In this document: one piece after another, positions 34,987 through 43,785 of the stretch
Numbering within the stretch: the stretch's first letter is position 1
Layout of the letters: the number at the start of each line of letters is the position of its first letter
DNA from: Streptomyces canus 299MFChir4.1
GTDB lineage: Bacteria > Actinomycetota > Actinomycetes > Streptomycetales > Streptomycetaceae
Direction: 5' to 3'
NCBI RefSeq assembly: GCF_000383615.1
Contig: NZ_KB911589.1
Span: 124,001 to 188,000 of the forward strand
DNA: 64,000 nt
Notes under the pieces: generated by a model
Database searches by the model: none
What the model was told of the DNA's origin: nothing
The model's input: only the letters and a program-made list of their open reading frames with translations
Translations under genes and position numbers: made by a program

Positions 34987-36915
34987 CTATCGGCCGAGGC
35001 GTCGCCGTACCCGCCGGACCTGGCGGTTGTCGGCGACCGCGTCGAGCAGCCGGCGTCCGGTGCCGGCCTCGTGGGCCGGGCCCTCCAGCCGCAGCAGGGC
35101 GCCGTCGCGGACGACGGCGTGGGCGAGAGGGGCGTCGGTCTTCGGCAGGCTGACCGGGTGGCGTCCGGCCGGGAGCTTGAGACGGGCGGGGAGCCGGAGC
35201 ACGGCCGTGGTGCCGCCCTCGCCGGGGACCAGCTCGGCGTCCACCGTCAGGGCGGACACGGTGACCTTGAGGCGAGCCGGGCCACTGTCCGTCGCCGCGA
35301 TGAAAGGCAGCGGAAGCGACCGCTCCCCGCGTCCGGAGTTCGCCGCGGCGGCAGCGGCCGTGTCGGAGCCCAGCCTGCGCTGGCGCTGGTCCACGTCGAG
35401 GGCGAGCTGGCCGCTGCCCGTCCAGTACGGCAGCGCGAGCCGGCCGCCGGTCAGCGCCGGCTCCGCGGCCGGGGCCCCCGGGGTGCCGTCGCCGGTGAGG
35501 CGGACCATCCGGTCGACGCCCAGCAGTTGGACGTACGCCCACACGTCGTGCACCCCGCGCTCCAGCGGCCGCCCGCCCGCGAGCCGTTGGGGATCGAGGC
35601 TCAGCCGCCCGGACGCGACGACCCGTGAGCGCCCCTCGCCGCAGGGCTCGAGCCGTACCTCCAGATCACCCTCCGGGTACCACCAGTCCTCACGGTCGCG
35701 GTCCTTGACCACCAGCTCGGCGTACGCCAGGCGGAACGGATCGCGCACCTCCCAGCCGTCCTCGGCCCCCGGCACCCCGGCGAGGAGTTCCGGGTCCAGC
35801 CACCGCTTACCGTCCCGCTCGACGAGCACCAGCGGCTCGCCGTCCCCGCGCAACAGGTCCAGCGTGACGTCGGCGACCAACCTGCCGTCGCCCCATCGCA
35901 GCCCGCCGACGGCACTGCGGGCCTTGACCTCACGGACGCGCTCGGCGAGGGCCACGGCCCCGTCGAAGTCCCCGCGTTCGAGGAGTTCGGCGCGGAGGCG
36001 GGACACGGTGGGCAGCCCTTCCCGGACGGCGGCCGGGAACTCCTCGACGGCAAGCTTCCGTGCCGCCTCGAAGCGTTCGCGCTGCTCGGCGGGGTCCTCG
36101 CGGAGGATCTCGGGTTCGCGGGTGCGGGAGAGGATCTCCACGTGGTAGAGGCGGTGCAGGAGGCGGTTCTGCAGGGCGTCGACGTCGTCGGACGGAGGCG
36201 TTCCGTCCTTGATCTGGCGCACGATGGTGCGGCAGTTGGACCAGAAGCCGTGGCGCGGGTTGAAGCGGTGCTGGGTGTTGTTGCCGCCGTCGTCCCGCTT
36301 CATCCAGTAGTAGCAGGGGTAGTCGGCGAGCACCGAGATCCGCTCGGCCTTCAGATAGGCGGCGCTGACGAAGGCCAGGTCCTCCAGGATCCAGGGGCCC
36401 TCGGGGAAGCGCAGTCCGTGCTCCTCGAGGAAGGCGCGCCGGAACATCTTGTGCGGCGACATGCTCTGCATGAGCTCGTCGTTCTCGATCGTGCAGGCGT
36501 CCACGGTGTGCCGGAACAGCCGCCGCGGCCGCACCATCGTGCTGGACATCTTGCCGAGCACCACATCGGCGTCGTTCCGCTTCGCGTGCTCGTACAGCCG
36601 CTCCAGGGCCTCGGGCCCGAGGGTGTCGTCGTGGTCGACGAACTGGATGTACTCGCCCTGCGCGTGCCGCATGCCGAGGTTGCGGGGTGCGCCCGGCCAG
36701 CCGGAGTTCGGCCGGGTGTGGACCTGGACGTTCGGGTGCGCGGCGGCGATCTTCTCCAGCCGGGTCAGCGTGTCGTCGGTCGAGCCGTCGTCGACGTAGA
36801 CGACCTCGTACTCGTCGGCGGGCAGACTCTGCCCGAGGAGCGACGGTGCGCACTCGTCGACGTACTTCCCGGTGTTGTAGACGGGAACGATGACGCTGAC
36901 TTTGACTCTCGGCAT
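34987..36915 (-). CDS. Family 2 glycosyltransferase with C-terminal accessory domains
   Basis: A 642-aa enzyme. The N-terminal GT-A domain (VSVIVPVYNTGKYVDECAPSLLGQS, YVDDGSTDDT, metal-binding FVDHDD, and the acceptor-site WILEDLAFVSAAYL) matches GT2 enzymes of the teichoic-acid type such as TarS. Residues ~300-640 form beta-rich segments (WWYPEGDLEVRLEPCG) and a terminal basic tail (RQVRRVRRRLGR) that may contact the membrane. No transmembrane helix. Likely role: adding sugars to a cell-wall polymer (inference). ATG at 36915; mrp lies upstream on the same strand. Confidence 0.85.
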   Translation of the reverse strand: MPRVKVSVIVPVYNTGKYVDECAPSLLGQSLPADEYEVVYVDDGSTDDTLTRLEKIAAAHPNVQVHTRPNSGWPGAPRNLGMRHAQGEYIQFVDHDDTLGPEALERLYEHAKRNDADVVLGKMSSTMVRPRRLFRHTVDACTIENDELMQSMSPHKMFRRAFLEEHGLRFPEGPWILEDLAFVSAAYLKAERISVLADYPCYYWMKRDDGGNNTQHRFNPRHGFWSNCRTIVRQIKDGTPPSDDVDALQNRLLHRLYHVEILSRTREPEILREDPAEQRERFEAARKLAVEEFPAAVREGLPTVSRLRAELLERGDFDGAVALAERVREVKARSAVGGLRWGDGRLVADVTLDLLRGDGEPLVLVERDGKRWLDPELLAGVPGAEDGWEVRDPFRLAYAELVVKDRDREDWWYPEGDLEVRLEPCGEGRSRVVASGRLSLDPQRLAGGRPLERGVHDVWAYVQLLGVDRMVRLTGDGTPGAPAAEPALTGGRLALPYWTGSGQLALDVDQRQRRLGSDTAAAAAANSGRGERSLPLPFIAATDSGPARLKVTVSALTVDAELVPGEGGTTAVLRLPARLKLPAGRHPVSLPKTDAPLAHAVVRDGALLRLEGPAHEAGTGRRLLDAVADNRQVRRVRRRLGR

Positions 36916-36974
36916 TCCACGGACCTTACCCGGCCCGTGGGACCCCGCTTTATCGCGTGTGCCTCAGAACTTGT

Positions 36975-38108
36975 TCAGAACTTGTTCCGGGGAGTGATCC
37001 CCAAAGACAGCCCCGAAAGGCCCCGCTGCCGTCCCCCCAGCTTCCCCGCGATCGCCCGCAGCGCAGCGCCCGCCGGAGAGTCGGGGTCGGTCAGGACGAC
37101 CGGCTTGCCCTCGTCGCCGCCCTCGCGCAGGCGGACGTCGATCGGGATCGAGCCCAGGACCGGGACCGTCGCGCCCGTGGTCCGCGTCAGGCCGTCCGCG
37201 ACCGTCTGGCCGCCGCCCGTGCCGAAGACGTCGACCATCTCGCCGCAGTGCGGGCAGGGCAGGCCGGACATGTTCTCGACCACGCCGACGATCTTCTGGT
37301 GGGTCTGGACCGCGATGGAGCCCGCGCGCTCGGCGACCTCGGCCGCCGCCTGCTGCGGGGTCGTCACCACCAGGATCTCCGCGTTCGGGACCAGCTGGGC
37401 CACCGAGATCGCGATGTCGCCCGTGCCCGGGGGGAGGTCCAGGAGCAGGACGTCCAGGTCGCCCCAGTAGACGTCCGCGAGGAACTGCTGCAAAGCCCTG
37501 TGCAGCATCGGGCCGCGCCACACCACCGGTGCGTTGCCCGGGGTGAACATGCCGATGGAGATGACCTTCACACCGTTCGCCGACGGCGGCATGATCATGT
37601 TCTCGACCTGGGTGGGGCGGCCGTCGGCGCCCAGCATGCGGGGCACCGAGTGGCCGTAGATGTCGGCATCCACGACACCGACCTTCAAGCCGTCCGCCGC
37701 CATGGCCGCCGCCAGGTTCACCGTCACCGAGGACTTGCCGACGCCGCCCTTGCCGGAGGCGACCGCGTACACGCGGGTCAAGGACCCCGGCTTCGCGAAG
37801 GGGACCTCGCGCTCGGTCTGACCGCCCCGCAGGGCCGTCGCCAGCTCCTTGCGCTGCTCGTCGCTCATCACGTCGAGCGTGACGTCGACACGCGTGACGC
37901 CCTCGACGGCCGCGACCGCGTCCGTCACGCGCTGCGTGATCGTCTCGCGCATCGGACAGCCGGAGACCGTCAGGTACACGGTGACCGCGACCGCCCCGTC
38001 CGCGCCGATGTCGACCGACTTGACCATCCCGAGTTCCGTGATGGGGCGGTTGATCTCGGGGTCGTTCACCGTCGCCAGTGCCTCGCGCACCGCGTCTTCG
38101 CTAGCCAT
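36975..38108 (-). CDS. mrp: Mrp/ApbC/NBP35-family iron-sulfur carrier ATPase
   Basis: A 377-aa P-loop ATPase used to carry and deliver iron-sulfur clusters. The N-terminal MIP18/DUF59 domain (ALATVNDPEINRPITELGMV, then SGCPMRETI) is followed by a deviant Walker A SGKGGVGKSS (near residue 118), switch DADIYGHSVPRMLG, and the C-terminal cluster-binding CxxC in LPCPHCGEMV. The end carries LGITPRNKF. Mycobacterial mrp (Rv1229c) sits at the same distance from htrA-tatB. Confidence 0.94.
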   Translation of the reverse strand: MASEDAVREALATVNDPEINRPITELGMVKSVDIGADGAVAVTVYLTVSGCPMRETITQRVTDAVAAVEGVTRVDVTLDVMSDEQRKELATALRGGQTEREVPFAKPGSLTRVYAVASGKGGVGKSSVTVNLAAAMAADGLKVGVVDADIYGHSVPRMLGADGRPTQVENMIMPPSANGVKVISIGMFTPGNAPVVWRGPMLHRALQQFLADVYWGDLDVLLLDLPPGTGDIAISVAQLVPNAEILVVTTPQQAAAEVAERAGSIAVQTHQKIVGVVENMSGLPCPHCGEMVDVFGTGGGQTVADGLTRTTGATVPVLGSIPIDVRLREGGDEGKPVVLTDPDSPAGAALRAIAGKLGGRQRGLSGLSLGITPRNKF

Positions 38109-38151
38109 ACAGACGATGGTACGGCGGTCACGGTCGCCCCCCGCACCCCCG

Positions 38152-38760
38152 TCAATGGTCGTCTACGTCACGCCCGTGCGGCCGTTCTGCCGGGAATACG
38201 ACATGCCCGTCGTGCTGCCGTGCCTCCAGTTCCTTCACCAGGTCCTGGAGCTCCGAGCGGATCCAGTCGCGGGTGGCCACCTCCCCGAGGCCGATCCTGA
38301 GTGAGGCGATCTCGCGGGTCAGGTACTCGGTGTCCGCGATCGACCGCTCGTTCTGCTTGCGGTCCTGTTCGAGGTTGACCCGGTCCCGGTCGTCCTGCCG
38401 GTTCTGCGCGAGCAGGATCAGCGGGGCGGCGTAGGAGGCCTGGAGGGACAGCATCAGCGTGAGGAAGATGAACGGGTAGTTGTCGAAGCGCAGCGGGCCC
38501 GGCGCGAAGATGTTCCACAGGACCCAGGCGATGATGACGACCGTCATCCAGACGATGAACCGCCCGGTGCCCAGGAAGCGGGCGATGCGTTCGGAGAGCC
38601 GTCCGAAGGCCTCCGGGTCCCATTCGGGGAGCAGCCTGCGCCGCGGCGAGCGCGGCTGGTCGAGGCGGGTGCGGGGACGGCCGGCCGCCGTCGCGCCGGA
38701 AGGGGTGCGCTCGCGGGAAGCGGCGCGCTCGCGGTTCGGGGTCTCGCGCTCAGGCGTCAT
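38152..38760 (-). CDS. DUF1003 membrane protein
   Basis: A 202-aa protein with a basic N-terminus, two transmembrane helices (FIVWMTVVIIAWVLWNIF and NYPFIFLTLMLSLQASYAAPLILL) and a C-terminal charged coiled coil (RDRVNLEQDRKQNERSIADTEYLTREI). The motif NRQDDRDR is typical of DUF1003. Function unknown. Its start lies inside the 3' end of the MgtE-like gene (11-base overlap), so the two are made together. Confidence 0.9.
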   Translation of the reverse strand: MTPERETPNRERAASRERTPSGATAAGRPRTRLDQPRSPRRRLLPEWDPEAFGRLSERIARFLGTGRFIVWMTVVIIAWVLWNIFAPGPLRFDNYPFIFLTLMLSLQASYAAPLILLAQNRQDDRDRVNLEQDRKQNERSIADTEYLTREIASLRIGLGEVATRDWIRSELQDLVKELEARQHDGHVVFPAERPHGRDVDDH

Positions 38761-40036
38761 GGTGGGCCACCCCCTCGGCCCCCTCCGCGTCGAACTCCGT
38801 CTCCCGCCAGTCCTCGGGCAGCATGTGGTCGAGGACGTCGTCCACGGTCACCGCGCCCAGCAGCGCCCCCGCCTCGTCGACCACGGGTGCCGCGACCATG
38901 TCGTACGTCGCGAAGAACCCGGCGATGACCGGCAGCGTCGCGTCCGGGTCGAGGGCCTGGAGGTCGTCGTCGACGAGTGCGCTGACGAGGGTGTACGGCG
39001 GGTCGCGCAGCAGCCGCTGGAAGTGGACCGTGCCGAGGTACTTGCCGGTCGGCGTCTCGTCGGGCGGGCGGCACACGTACACCTGGGCGGCGAGGGCGGG
39101 GGAGAGGTCGGGGTTGCGGACGCGGGCGAGCGCGTCGGCGACGGTCGCGTCCGGCCGCAGGACGATCGGCTCGGTGGTCATGAGACCGCCGGCCGTGTGC
39201 TCCTCGTAGGCCATCAGGCGCCGCATGTCGGCCGCGTCGCCCGGCTGCATCAGGCTCAGCAGCCGCTCCTGCTCCTCCGTGGGGAGCTCGGAGAGCAGGT
39301 CGGCCGCGTCGTCCGGGTCCATGGCCTCCAGGACGTCGGCGGCCCGCTCCTCCTTCAGCTTGCCGAGGATCTCGATCTGGTCGTCCTCGGGGAGCTCTTC
39401 CAGTACGTCGGCCAGGCGGTCGTCGTCGAGAGCCGCGGCCACCTCGGCGCGCCGCTTGGGGGAGAGGTGGTGCAGGACGTTGGCGAGGTCGGCCGCGCGC
39501 AGCTGCTCGAAGGTGGCCAGGAGGCTCTCGGCGCCCTGTCCGTGCTCCTCCAGCGTGAAGCCGGTGACGGCGGACCACTCGACGGTCAGCGCCTCGCCCT
39601 TGCGCCGGAAGGCCCCGCCCTTGCCGCCCTTGCGGACGAAGACGCGGTCGATCTCCCAGTCCCGGCGGGCCGGCAGGTGGTGCACCGACGCGTCCAGGAC
39701 GGTGACCTGTTCGCCCGTCTCCACGAGCGTGACGCGCCGGTCGAGGAGCTCCCCGAAGACCAGGCGCTCGGTGGGCCGTTGCTCGAAGCGGCGGACGTTG
39801 AGCACACCGGTGGTGATGACCTGTCCGGACTCGATGCTCGTCACCCGGGTCATGGGCAGGAAGATGCGGCGCCGGGTGGACAGTTCGACGACAAGACCGA
39901 GCACCCGTGGCGGCCTGCGCCCCACGCGCAGTACGACGACCAGATCGCGCACGCGGCCCACCTGGTCGCCGTTGGGATCGAAGACGGCGACGCCCGCGAG
40001 ATGCGAGACGAAGATCCGGGGGGCTCCCGCTGCCAT
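38750..40036 (-). CDS. MgtE N-domain/CBS protein lacking the channel domain
   Basis: A 428-aa soluble protein: an N-terminal PRC-barrel-like part (FVSHLAGVAVFDPNGDQVGRVRDLVV), an MgtE intracellular N domain of repeated helices (LADVLEELPEDDQIEILGKL, AADVLEAMDPDDAADLLSELP) and two CBS motifs (LMTTEPIVLRPDATVADALARV; LLGAVTVDDVLDHMLPEDW). It ends where true MgtE transporters continue into five membrane helices, so it is the Mg-sensing half alone. It could gate a partner; DUF1003 is the coupled candidate. ATG at 40036. Confidence 0.88.
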   Translation of the reverse strand: MAAGAPRIFVSHLAGVAVFDPNGDQVGRVRDLVVVLRVGRRPPRVLGLVVELSTRRRIFLPMTRVTSIESGQVITTGVLNVRRFEQRPTERLVFGELLDRRVTLVETGEQVTVLDASVHHLPARRDWEIDRVFVRKGGKGGAFRRKGEALTVEWSAVTGFTLEEHGQGAESLLATFEQLRAADLANVLHHLSPKRRAEVAAALDDDRLADVLEELPEDDQIEILGKLKEERAADVLEAMDPDDAADLLSELPTEEQERLLSLMQPGDAADMRRLMAYEEHTAGGLMTTEPIVLRPDATVADALARVRNPDLSPALAAQVYVCRPPDETPTGKYLGTVHFQRLLRDPPYTLVSALVDDDLQALDPDATLPVIAGFFATYDMVAAPVVDEAGALLGAVTVDDVLDHMLPEDWRETEFDAEGAEGVAHHDA

Positions 40037-40262
40037 GGCTGTGCTTCCTTTGCGTACGAGGCCGCGTACGGGGGTGCGTACGGGGTGTTTCGTTCGTCGT
40101 TCGTTGTCCGGATTGCCCGCTCGGGAGGGCTTAAGGCTAGCCCGTACCGATCGGATACGGCCTGGTGAGGCGTCCGGACGGTCTGGCTCCGCCCGGGGCC
40201 CGGGGCCCCGGTACGCTGCCGTACGCCGCTGAAGGACCCTCGTCGGAAAGGCAGCCCCACCT

Positions 40263-41009
40263 GTGACCGCGATTCCCCAGGGCCGAACCCGCAGGACCGT
40301 TGTGGTGGGCGCGATGTGCGCCCTGGTCGTGACGGGAACGGGCCTGACGGGCTGCAGCGAGGACCCCGACGCCGGCACCAACGGGGTCGGCAAACTGCCC
40401 GCCGCCCAGATCCAGTCGAAGACGCGAGCGGCCGCCGAGTCCGCCCACGCGCTGCGTCTGTCGGGGAACGTGGTCACCAGCGGGCGCACGTACAGACTCG
40501 ACATGCGCCTGAACTCCGAAGGCGGCTCGGGTTCGGTCACCGCGGAGGGAGCCACCTTCCAGCTGCTGCGGATCGGCGAGGAGCTGTATCTGAAGGCCGG
40601 CGCGGACTTCTGGACGCAGGCCGACGGCAAGGGCGACGACTCGGACGCGACCGCCGACAAGCTCGACGGCAAGTACGTGAAGGTGCCGTCGGGCGACCCG
40701 GCGTACAAGAAGTTCAGCGGTTTCACGGACAAGGGCGTTCTCCTCGACGGACTTCTGACCCTGCACGGCAGCCTGGACACCGACGGCCACCACGAGCAGG
40801 CGGGTACCCGCACGATCCGGATCACGGGTGACAAGGGCGACGGCGGCACGCTGGACGTCTCCCTGGAGGGTCAGCCCTACCCCCTGCGCCTGGCCCGGGC
40901 GGGCGGCGCGGGCACCCTGACCTTCTCGGCCTGGGGCAAGAACTTCCCCCTGACCGAGCCGGAGAAGGACGAGACCGTGGACTACGGCAAGCAGCTGCCG
41001 ACGTCCTAG
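40263..41009 (+). CDS. Secreted lipoprotein, LppX/LprG-like
   Basis: A 248-aa lipoprotein. The signal peptide (RRTVVVGAMCALVVTGTG) ends in lipobox LTGC, with the lipidated Cys at about residue 35. The mature part has the beta-sheet pattern of the LppX/LprAFG fold (SGNVVTSGRTYRLDMRLNSEGG, ATFQLLRIGEELYLKAG, PYPLRLARAGGAGTLTFSAWG), which in mycobacteria binds hydrophobic lipids. GTG start. Divergent from the MgtE-like gene. Its TAG stop shares bases with the stop of the convergent gene at 41006. Confidence 0.82.
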   Translation: MTAIPQGRTRRTVVVGAMCALVVTGTGLTGCSEDPDAGTNGVGKLPAAQIQSKTRAAAESAHALRLSGNVVTSGRTYRLDMRLNSEGGSGSVTAEGATFQLLRIGEELYLKAGADFWTQADGKGDDSDATADKLDGKYVKVPSGDPAYKKFSGFTDKGVLLDGLLTLHGSLDTDGHHEQAGTRTIRITGDKGDGGTLDVSLEGQPYPLRLARAGGAGTLTFSAWGKNFPLTEPEKDETVDYGKQLPTS

Positions 41010-41518
41010 CCGCGTTTGCGGCGCTTCAGGAGCAGCCGGGGAAGTCCGGCCGGGACCGGCTCGCGCGTGGTCGCCGGTGTGGGCAGCGGCGGTTCGGCGA
41101 GGTCGCCGTCGGGAAGCGCCGCCGTGACGCCGGTCGGCTCCAGCCGGAGCACCCGGCACTCGCGCGACCAACGGCCTGTCATCGCCTCGCCGTCCGGGGC
41201 GTTCAGGCGCTTCCCCTTGAGCTCGCCGACCGCCGCCTGCCACGCCTCGGACCCGGGCGCCAGTTCGGCGACTTTCGCCGTCCAGGAGACCAGCCGGCCC
41301 CCCTTGTCCTTGCTGCGGACGGTCACCTCGGCGGTGCCCCCGTCGGTCAGCCCCGGCAGCGGCTGCTCCCCGGGCCCGTCACCGACCAGGCACGCGGCGC
41401 CCTCGTGCCACACGTGCCACAGGGCGCGGGCCGGACCGCCGGGTCCCGCGACCCAGATGAGGCCGGACTTCTTCGTGGCCTCTTCGACGAGGGCCCGGTC
41501 GAGCAGCTCACGTGTCAT
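41006..41518 (-). CDS. Conserved hypothetical protein
   Basis: A 170-aa soluble protein (MTRELLDRALVEEATKKSGLIWV, WHVWHEGAACLV, VTVRSKDKGGRLVSWTAKVAELAPGSEAW) resembling a split-barrel flavin/pyridoxamine-oxidase-like fold in its strand pattern, but no diagnostic motif is certain. A basic end (LLLKRRKRG). It lies 10 bases after corA on the same strand and probably shares its transcript. The terminal CTAG serves as stop for both this and the convergent lipoprotein gene. Confidence 0.72.
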   Translation of the reverse strand: MTRELLDRALVEEATKKSGLIWVAGPGGPARALWHVWHEGAACLVGDGPGEQPLPGLTDGGTAEVTVRSKDKGGRLVSWTAKVAELAPGSEAWQAAVGELKGKRLNAPDGEAMTGRWSRECRVLRLEPTGVTAALPDGDLAEPPLPTPATTREPVPAGLPRLLLKRRKRG

Positions 41519-41528
41519 GAGGCCCACC

Positions 41529-42647
41529 CTAGAGCCAGCCGTTGCGCTTGAGGGTGCGGTGGATGCCCAGGCAGATGACACCGGTGATCGCCATGATCAC
41601 CGGATAGCCGAGCTTCCAGTGGGTCTCCGGCATGTAGTCGAAGTTCATGCCGTAGACCCCGCACACCATCGTCGGTACGGCGATGATCGCGGCCCAGGAG
41701 GTGATCTTCCGCATGTCCTCGTTCTGGGCGACGGACGCCTGCGCGAGGTTGGCCTGGAGGATCGAGTTGAGGAGCTCGTCGAAGCCGAGGACCTGCTCCT
41801 GGACGCGGGCGAGGTGGTCGGCGACGTCCCGGAAGTACTTCTGGATGTCGGGGTCCACGAGCCGCATCGGGCGCTCGCTGAGCAGCTGCATGGGCCGCAG
41901 CAGCGGGGCGACGGCCCGCTTGAACTCCAGCACCTCACGCTTGAGCTGGTAGATCCGCGCCGAGTCGACACCGCGCGAGACCTTGCCGCCGCGTCCCGGC
42001 GTGAACACCTCGGTCTCCACCTCGTCGATGTCGTCCTGCACCGCGTCGGCGACCGCGACATAGCCGTCGACGACATGGTCGGCGATCGAGTGCAGCACCG
42101 CCGAGGGGCCCTTGGCGAGCAGCTCCGGGTCGTCCTGGAGGCGGTGCCGCAGCGCCCTGAGCGAGCCCTGGCCGCCGTGCCGGACCGTGATGAAGAAGTC
42201 CCGGCCGGTGAAGCACATGACCTCGCCGGTCTCGACGATCTCGCTGTTGGCGGTGAGTTCGTCGTGCTCGACGTAGTGGATGGTCTTGAAGACGGTGAAC
42301 AGGGAGTCGTCGTAGCGCTCCAGCTTGGGCCGCTGGTGGGCCTGCACGGCGTCCTCGACGGCTAGCGGGTGCAGCCCGAACTCCCCGGCGATACCGGAGA
42401 ATTCGGCCTCGCTCGGCTCGTGCAGGCCGATCCACACGAACCCGCCGTCGCGGCGCACCTGGCGCATCGCCTCGTGCGGGCTCAGCTGCAGGTCGGTCTG
42501 CACGCGCCGGCCGTCGCGGTAGACGGCGCAGTCGACGACGGCGGAGGGCGTCGAGGGGTCGCGCGTCGCGTCGTACGCGCCGGTGTCCTTGCGCAGCGAG
42601 GGACGCGACGGGCGCACGGCGGCACGCAGGTCACGGATCATCGACAT
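41529..42647 (-). CDS. corA: CorA-family magnesium/cobalt transporter
   Basis: A 372-aa inner-membrane channel. The cytoplasmic funnel domain fills ~300 residues (GLHEPSEAEFSGIAGEFGLHPLAVED, HQRPKLERYDDSLFTVFKTIHY). Two C-terminal helices follow, with the selectivity motif YGMNFDYMPE between them and a basic end (KRNGWL). ATG at 42647 with AAGGAG 7 bases upstream. The upstream region is unusual (see 42648-43159). With the MgtE-like sensor nearby, the locus appears devoted to divalent cations. Confidence 0.94.
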   Translation of the reverse strand: MSMIRDLRAAVRPSRPSLRKDTGAYDATRDPSTPSAVVDCAVYRDGRRVQTDLQLSPHEAMRQVRRDGGFVWIGLHEPSEAEFSGIAGEFGLHPLAVEDAVQAHQRPKLERYDDSLFTVFKTIHYVEHDELTANSEIVETGEVMCFTGRDFFITVRHGGQGSLRALRHRLQDDPELLAKGPSAVLHSIADHVVDGYVAVADAVQDDIDEVETEVFTPGRGGKVSRGVDSARIYQLKREVLEFKRAVAPLLRPMQLLSERPMRLVDPDIQKYFRDVADHLARVQEQVLGFDELLNSILQANLAQASVAQNEDMRKITSWAAIIAVPTMVCGVYGMNFDYMPETHWKLGYPVIMAITGVICLGIHRTLKRNGWL

Positions 42648-43159
42648 GGCAGGCTCCTTCGTGACGGGCAACAAAGGGCCCCGGCGACGGGTGGAACTAC
42701 CCGGAATGAGGACGTCCTGCAAGGGGTATCCCCGCCCTTGAGGCAGGGGAAGGGTGTTTGGCACGTCCACAAAGCGGGGAGCACCGCACCATCGCGGTGG
42801 CGGACTTCGTTACTGACTCAGCTACTGCTGGCGATCAGACAGATCAGGCAAAACGAACGAAGTGCTCTTCCGCACGAAGACGCGAACGTGAGAGGCGGCG
42901 GTTGCCGAAAGTCACAGAGCTGCATCAGCGGCCGGAAGAACGAGTGGTACTACCAGGTCGACTTCGATCCATGACAGCCCCACCTCCTCCGGCCGGTCCC
43001 TCGTAAGGGACGATCCATTCCCGCAAGGGAGTCTCACAGGCGTAGGGACTCGATGCGCGACGCTTCAGCGTGCTGCCCTGACGACCGGGCCAGAGTACCA
43101 GCAGGCCGAAGTGTCAAGGCGCTGCTTTGCCCGGTACTGACGAGTTCTATGCTCGCGGC
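42648..43159. other. Compositionally odd non-coding region upstream of corA
   Basis: Over 500 bases without a convincing gene. At 42732-42751, CCCCGCCCTTGAGGCAGGGG folds into a hairpin of the kind found at IS200/IS605 ends. GTCCC-TCGTA-GGGAC and TCCC-GCAA-GGGA hairpins lie at about 42999-43032. The middle (42780-42960) has much lower GC than the surroundings (for example TACTGACTCAGCTACTGCTG). It may be the remnant of an IS605-type element or a structured corA leader; neither is proven. Confidence 0.4.
43127..43153 (+). promoter_or_regulatory. Candidate promoter giving a leaderless SUFU-domain mRNA
   Basis: TTGCCC (43127-43132) and TATGCT (43148-43153), spacing 15. The ATG at 43160 is 6 bases after the -10 box and no ribosome-binding site is seen, the usual look of leaderless Streptomyces genes. 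Spacing is short, so moderate confidence. Confidence 0.35.
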
Positions 43160-43744
43160 ATGGCAGATGTTCTTCCTCTGGTCGAGGCCCGGTTGCGCAG
43201 CGCGCTGGGCGAGCCGGACGCGCGCGCCGCGGTCACCTTCCTCGGTACGGACCGCATCGAGGTGCTCCGCTTCACCGACGGGGACGTCGTCCGCTACGCC
43301 ACCCTCGGCATGTCGGCCCAGCCGATGGGCGACCCCACCGCGATGCTCGCCGACCCCGTGAAGGGTCCGCGCGCCGAACTGCTGCTGTCCGTACGGTCGG
43401 GGCTCGCCGACACCGGCAAGGTGCTCCGCCCGCTCGCCGTGCTCGCCGCGTCCCCGCAGGTCGAGGGTGTGGTCGTGGCTCCGGGCGCCTCGCTCGACGT
43501 GGGCGAACCGCTGTGGCCCGGCGCTCCGTTCACGTCGGTCCTGGTCGCCGAGCCGGGCGGTCTGGTCGAGGACCTGGAGCTCGACGAGCCCCTTGACCCG
43601 GTCCACTTCCTGCCGTTGCTCCCCATGACGCCGAACGAGGCCGCCTGGAAGCGCGTCCACGGCGCCCAGGCCCTCCAGGAGCGCTGGCTGACGAACGGGA
43701 CGGACCTCCGGGATCCGTCCCGGAAATCCGTCCCGCTGGAGTGA
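43160..43744 (+). CDS. Suppressor-of-fused (SUFU) domain protein
   Basis: A 194-aa soluble protein matching the bacterial SUFU-like domain (VLRFTDGDVVRYATLGMSAQPM, ELLLSVRSG, VVVAPGASLDVGEPLWPGAPFTSVLV, FLPLLPMTPNEAAWKRVHGAQALQERW). Bacterial members are often immunity proteins or of unknown role. No toxin partner is visible next to it. ATG at 43160 without a Shine-Dalgarno sequence, probably leaderless; an in-frame GTG/ATG further up is not conserved. Convergent with the MFS gene. Confidence 0.83.
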   Translation: MADVLPLVEARLRSALGEPDARAAVTFLGTDRIEVLRFTDGDVVRYATLGMSAQPMGDPTAMLADPVKGPRAELLLSVRSGLADTGKVLRPLAVLAASPQVEGVVVAPGASLDVGEPLWPGAPFTSVLVAEPGGLVEDLELDEPLDPVHFLPLLPMTPNEAAWKRVHGAQALQERWLTNGTDLRDPSRKSVPLE

Positions 43745-43785
43745 CGTCCGCGTGAGCAAGCTCACCAAGTGGTGGCCGGATGCCG

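Noticed and set aside
40037..40262. Mg-sensing riboswitch before the MgtE-like gene
   Set aside because: Only short GCGTACGGGG repeats are visible; no M-box architecture.
42369..42974. Open frame ending in KNEWYYQVDFDP upstream of corA
   Set aside because: Most of it is antisense to corA; the last ~50 codons look protein-like but have atypical codon use and no start. Kept only as part of the odd non-coding region.
42900..43060. Possible tRNA-like fold in the corA upstream region
   Set aside because: Small hairpins are present but no cloverleaf with TTC-arm consensus could be built.
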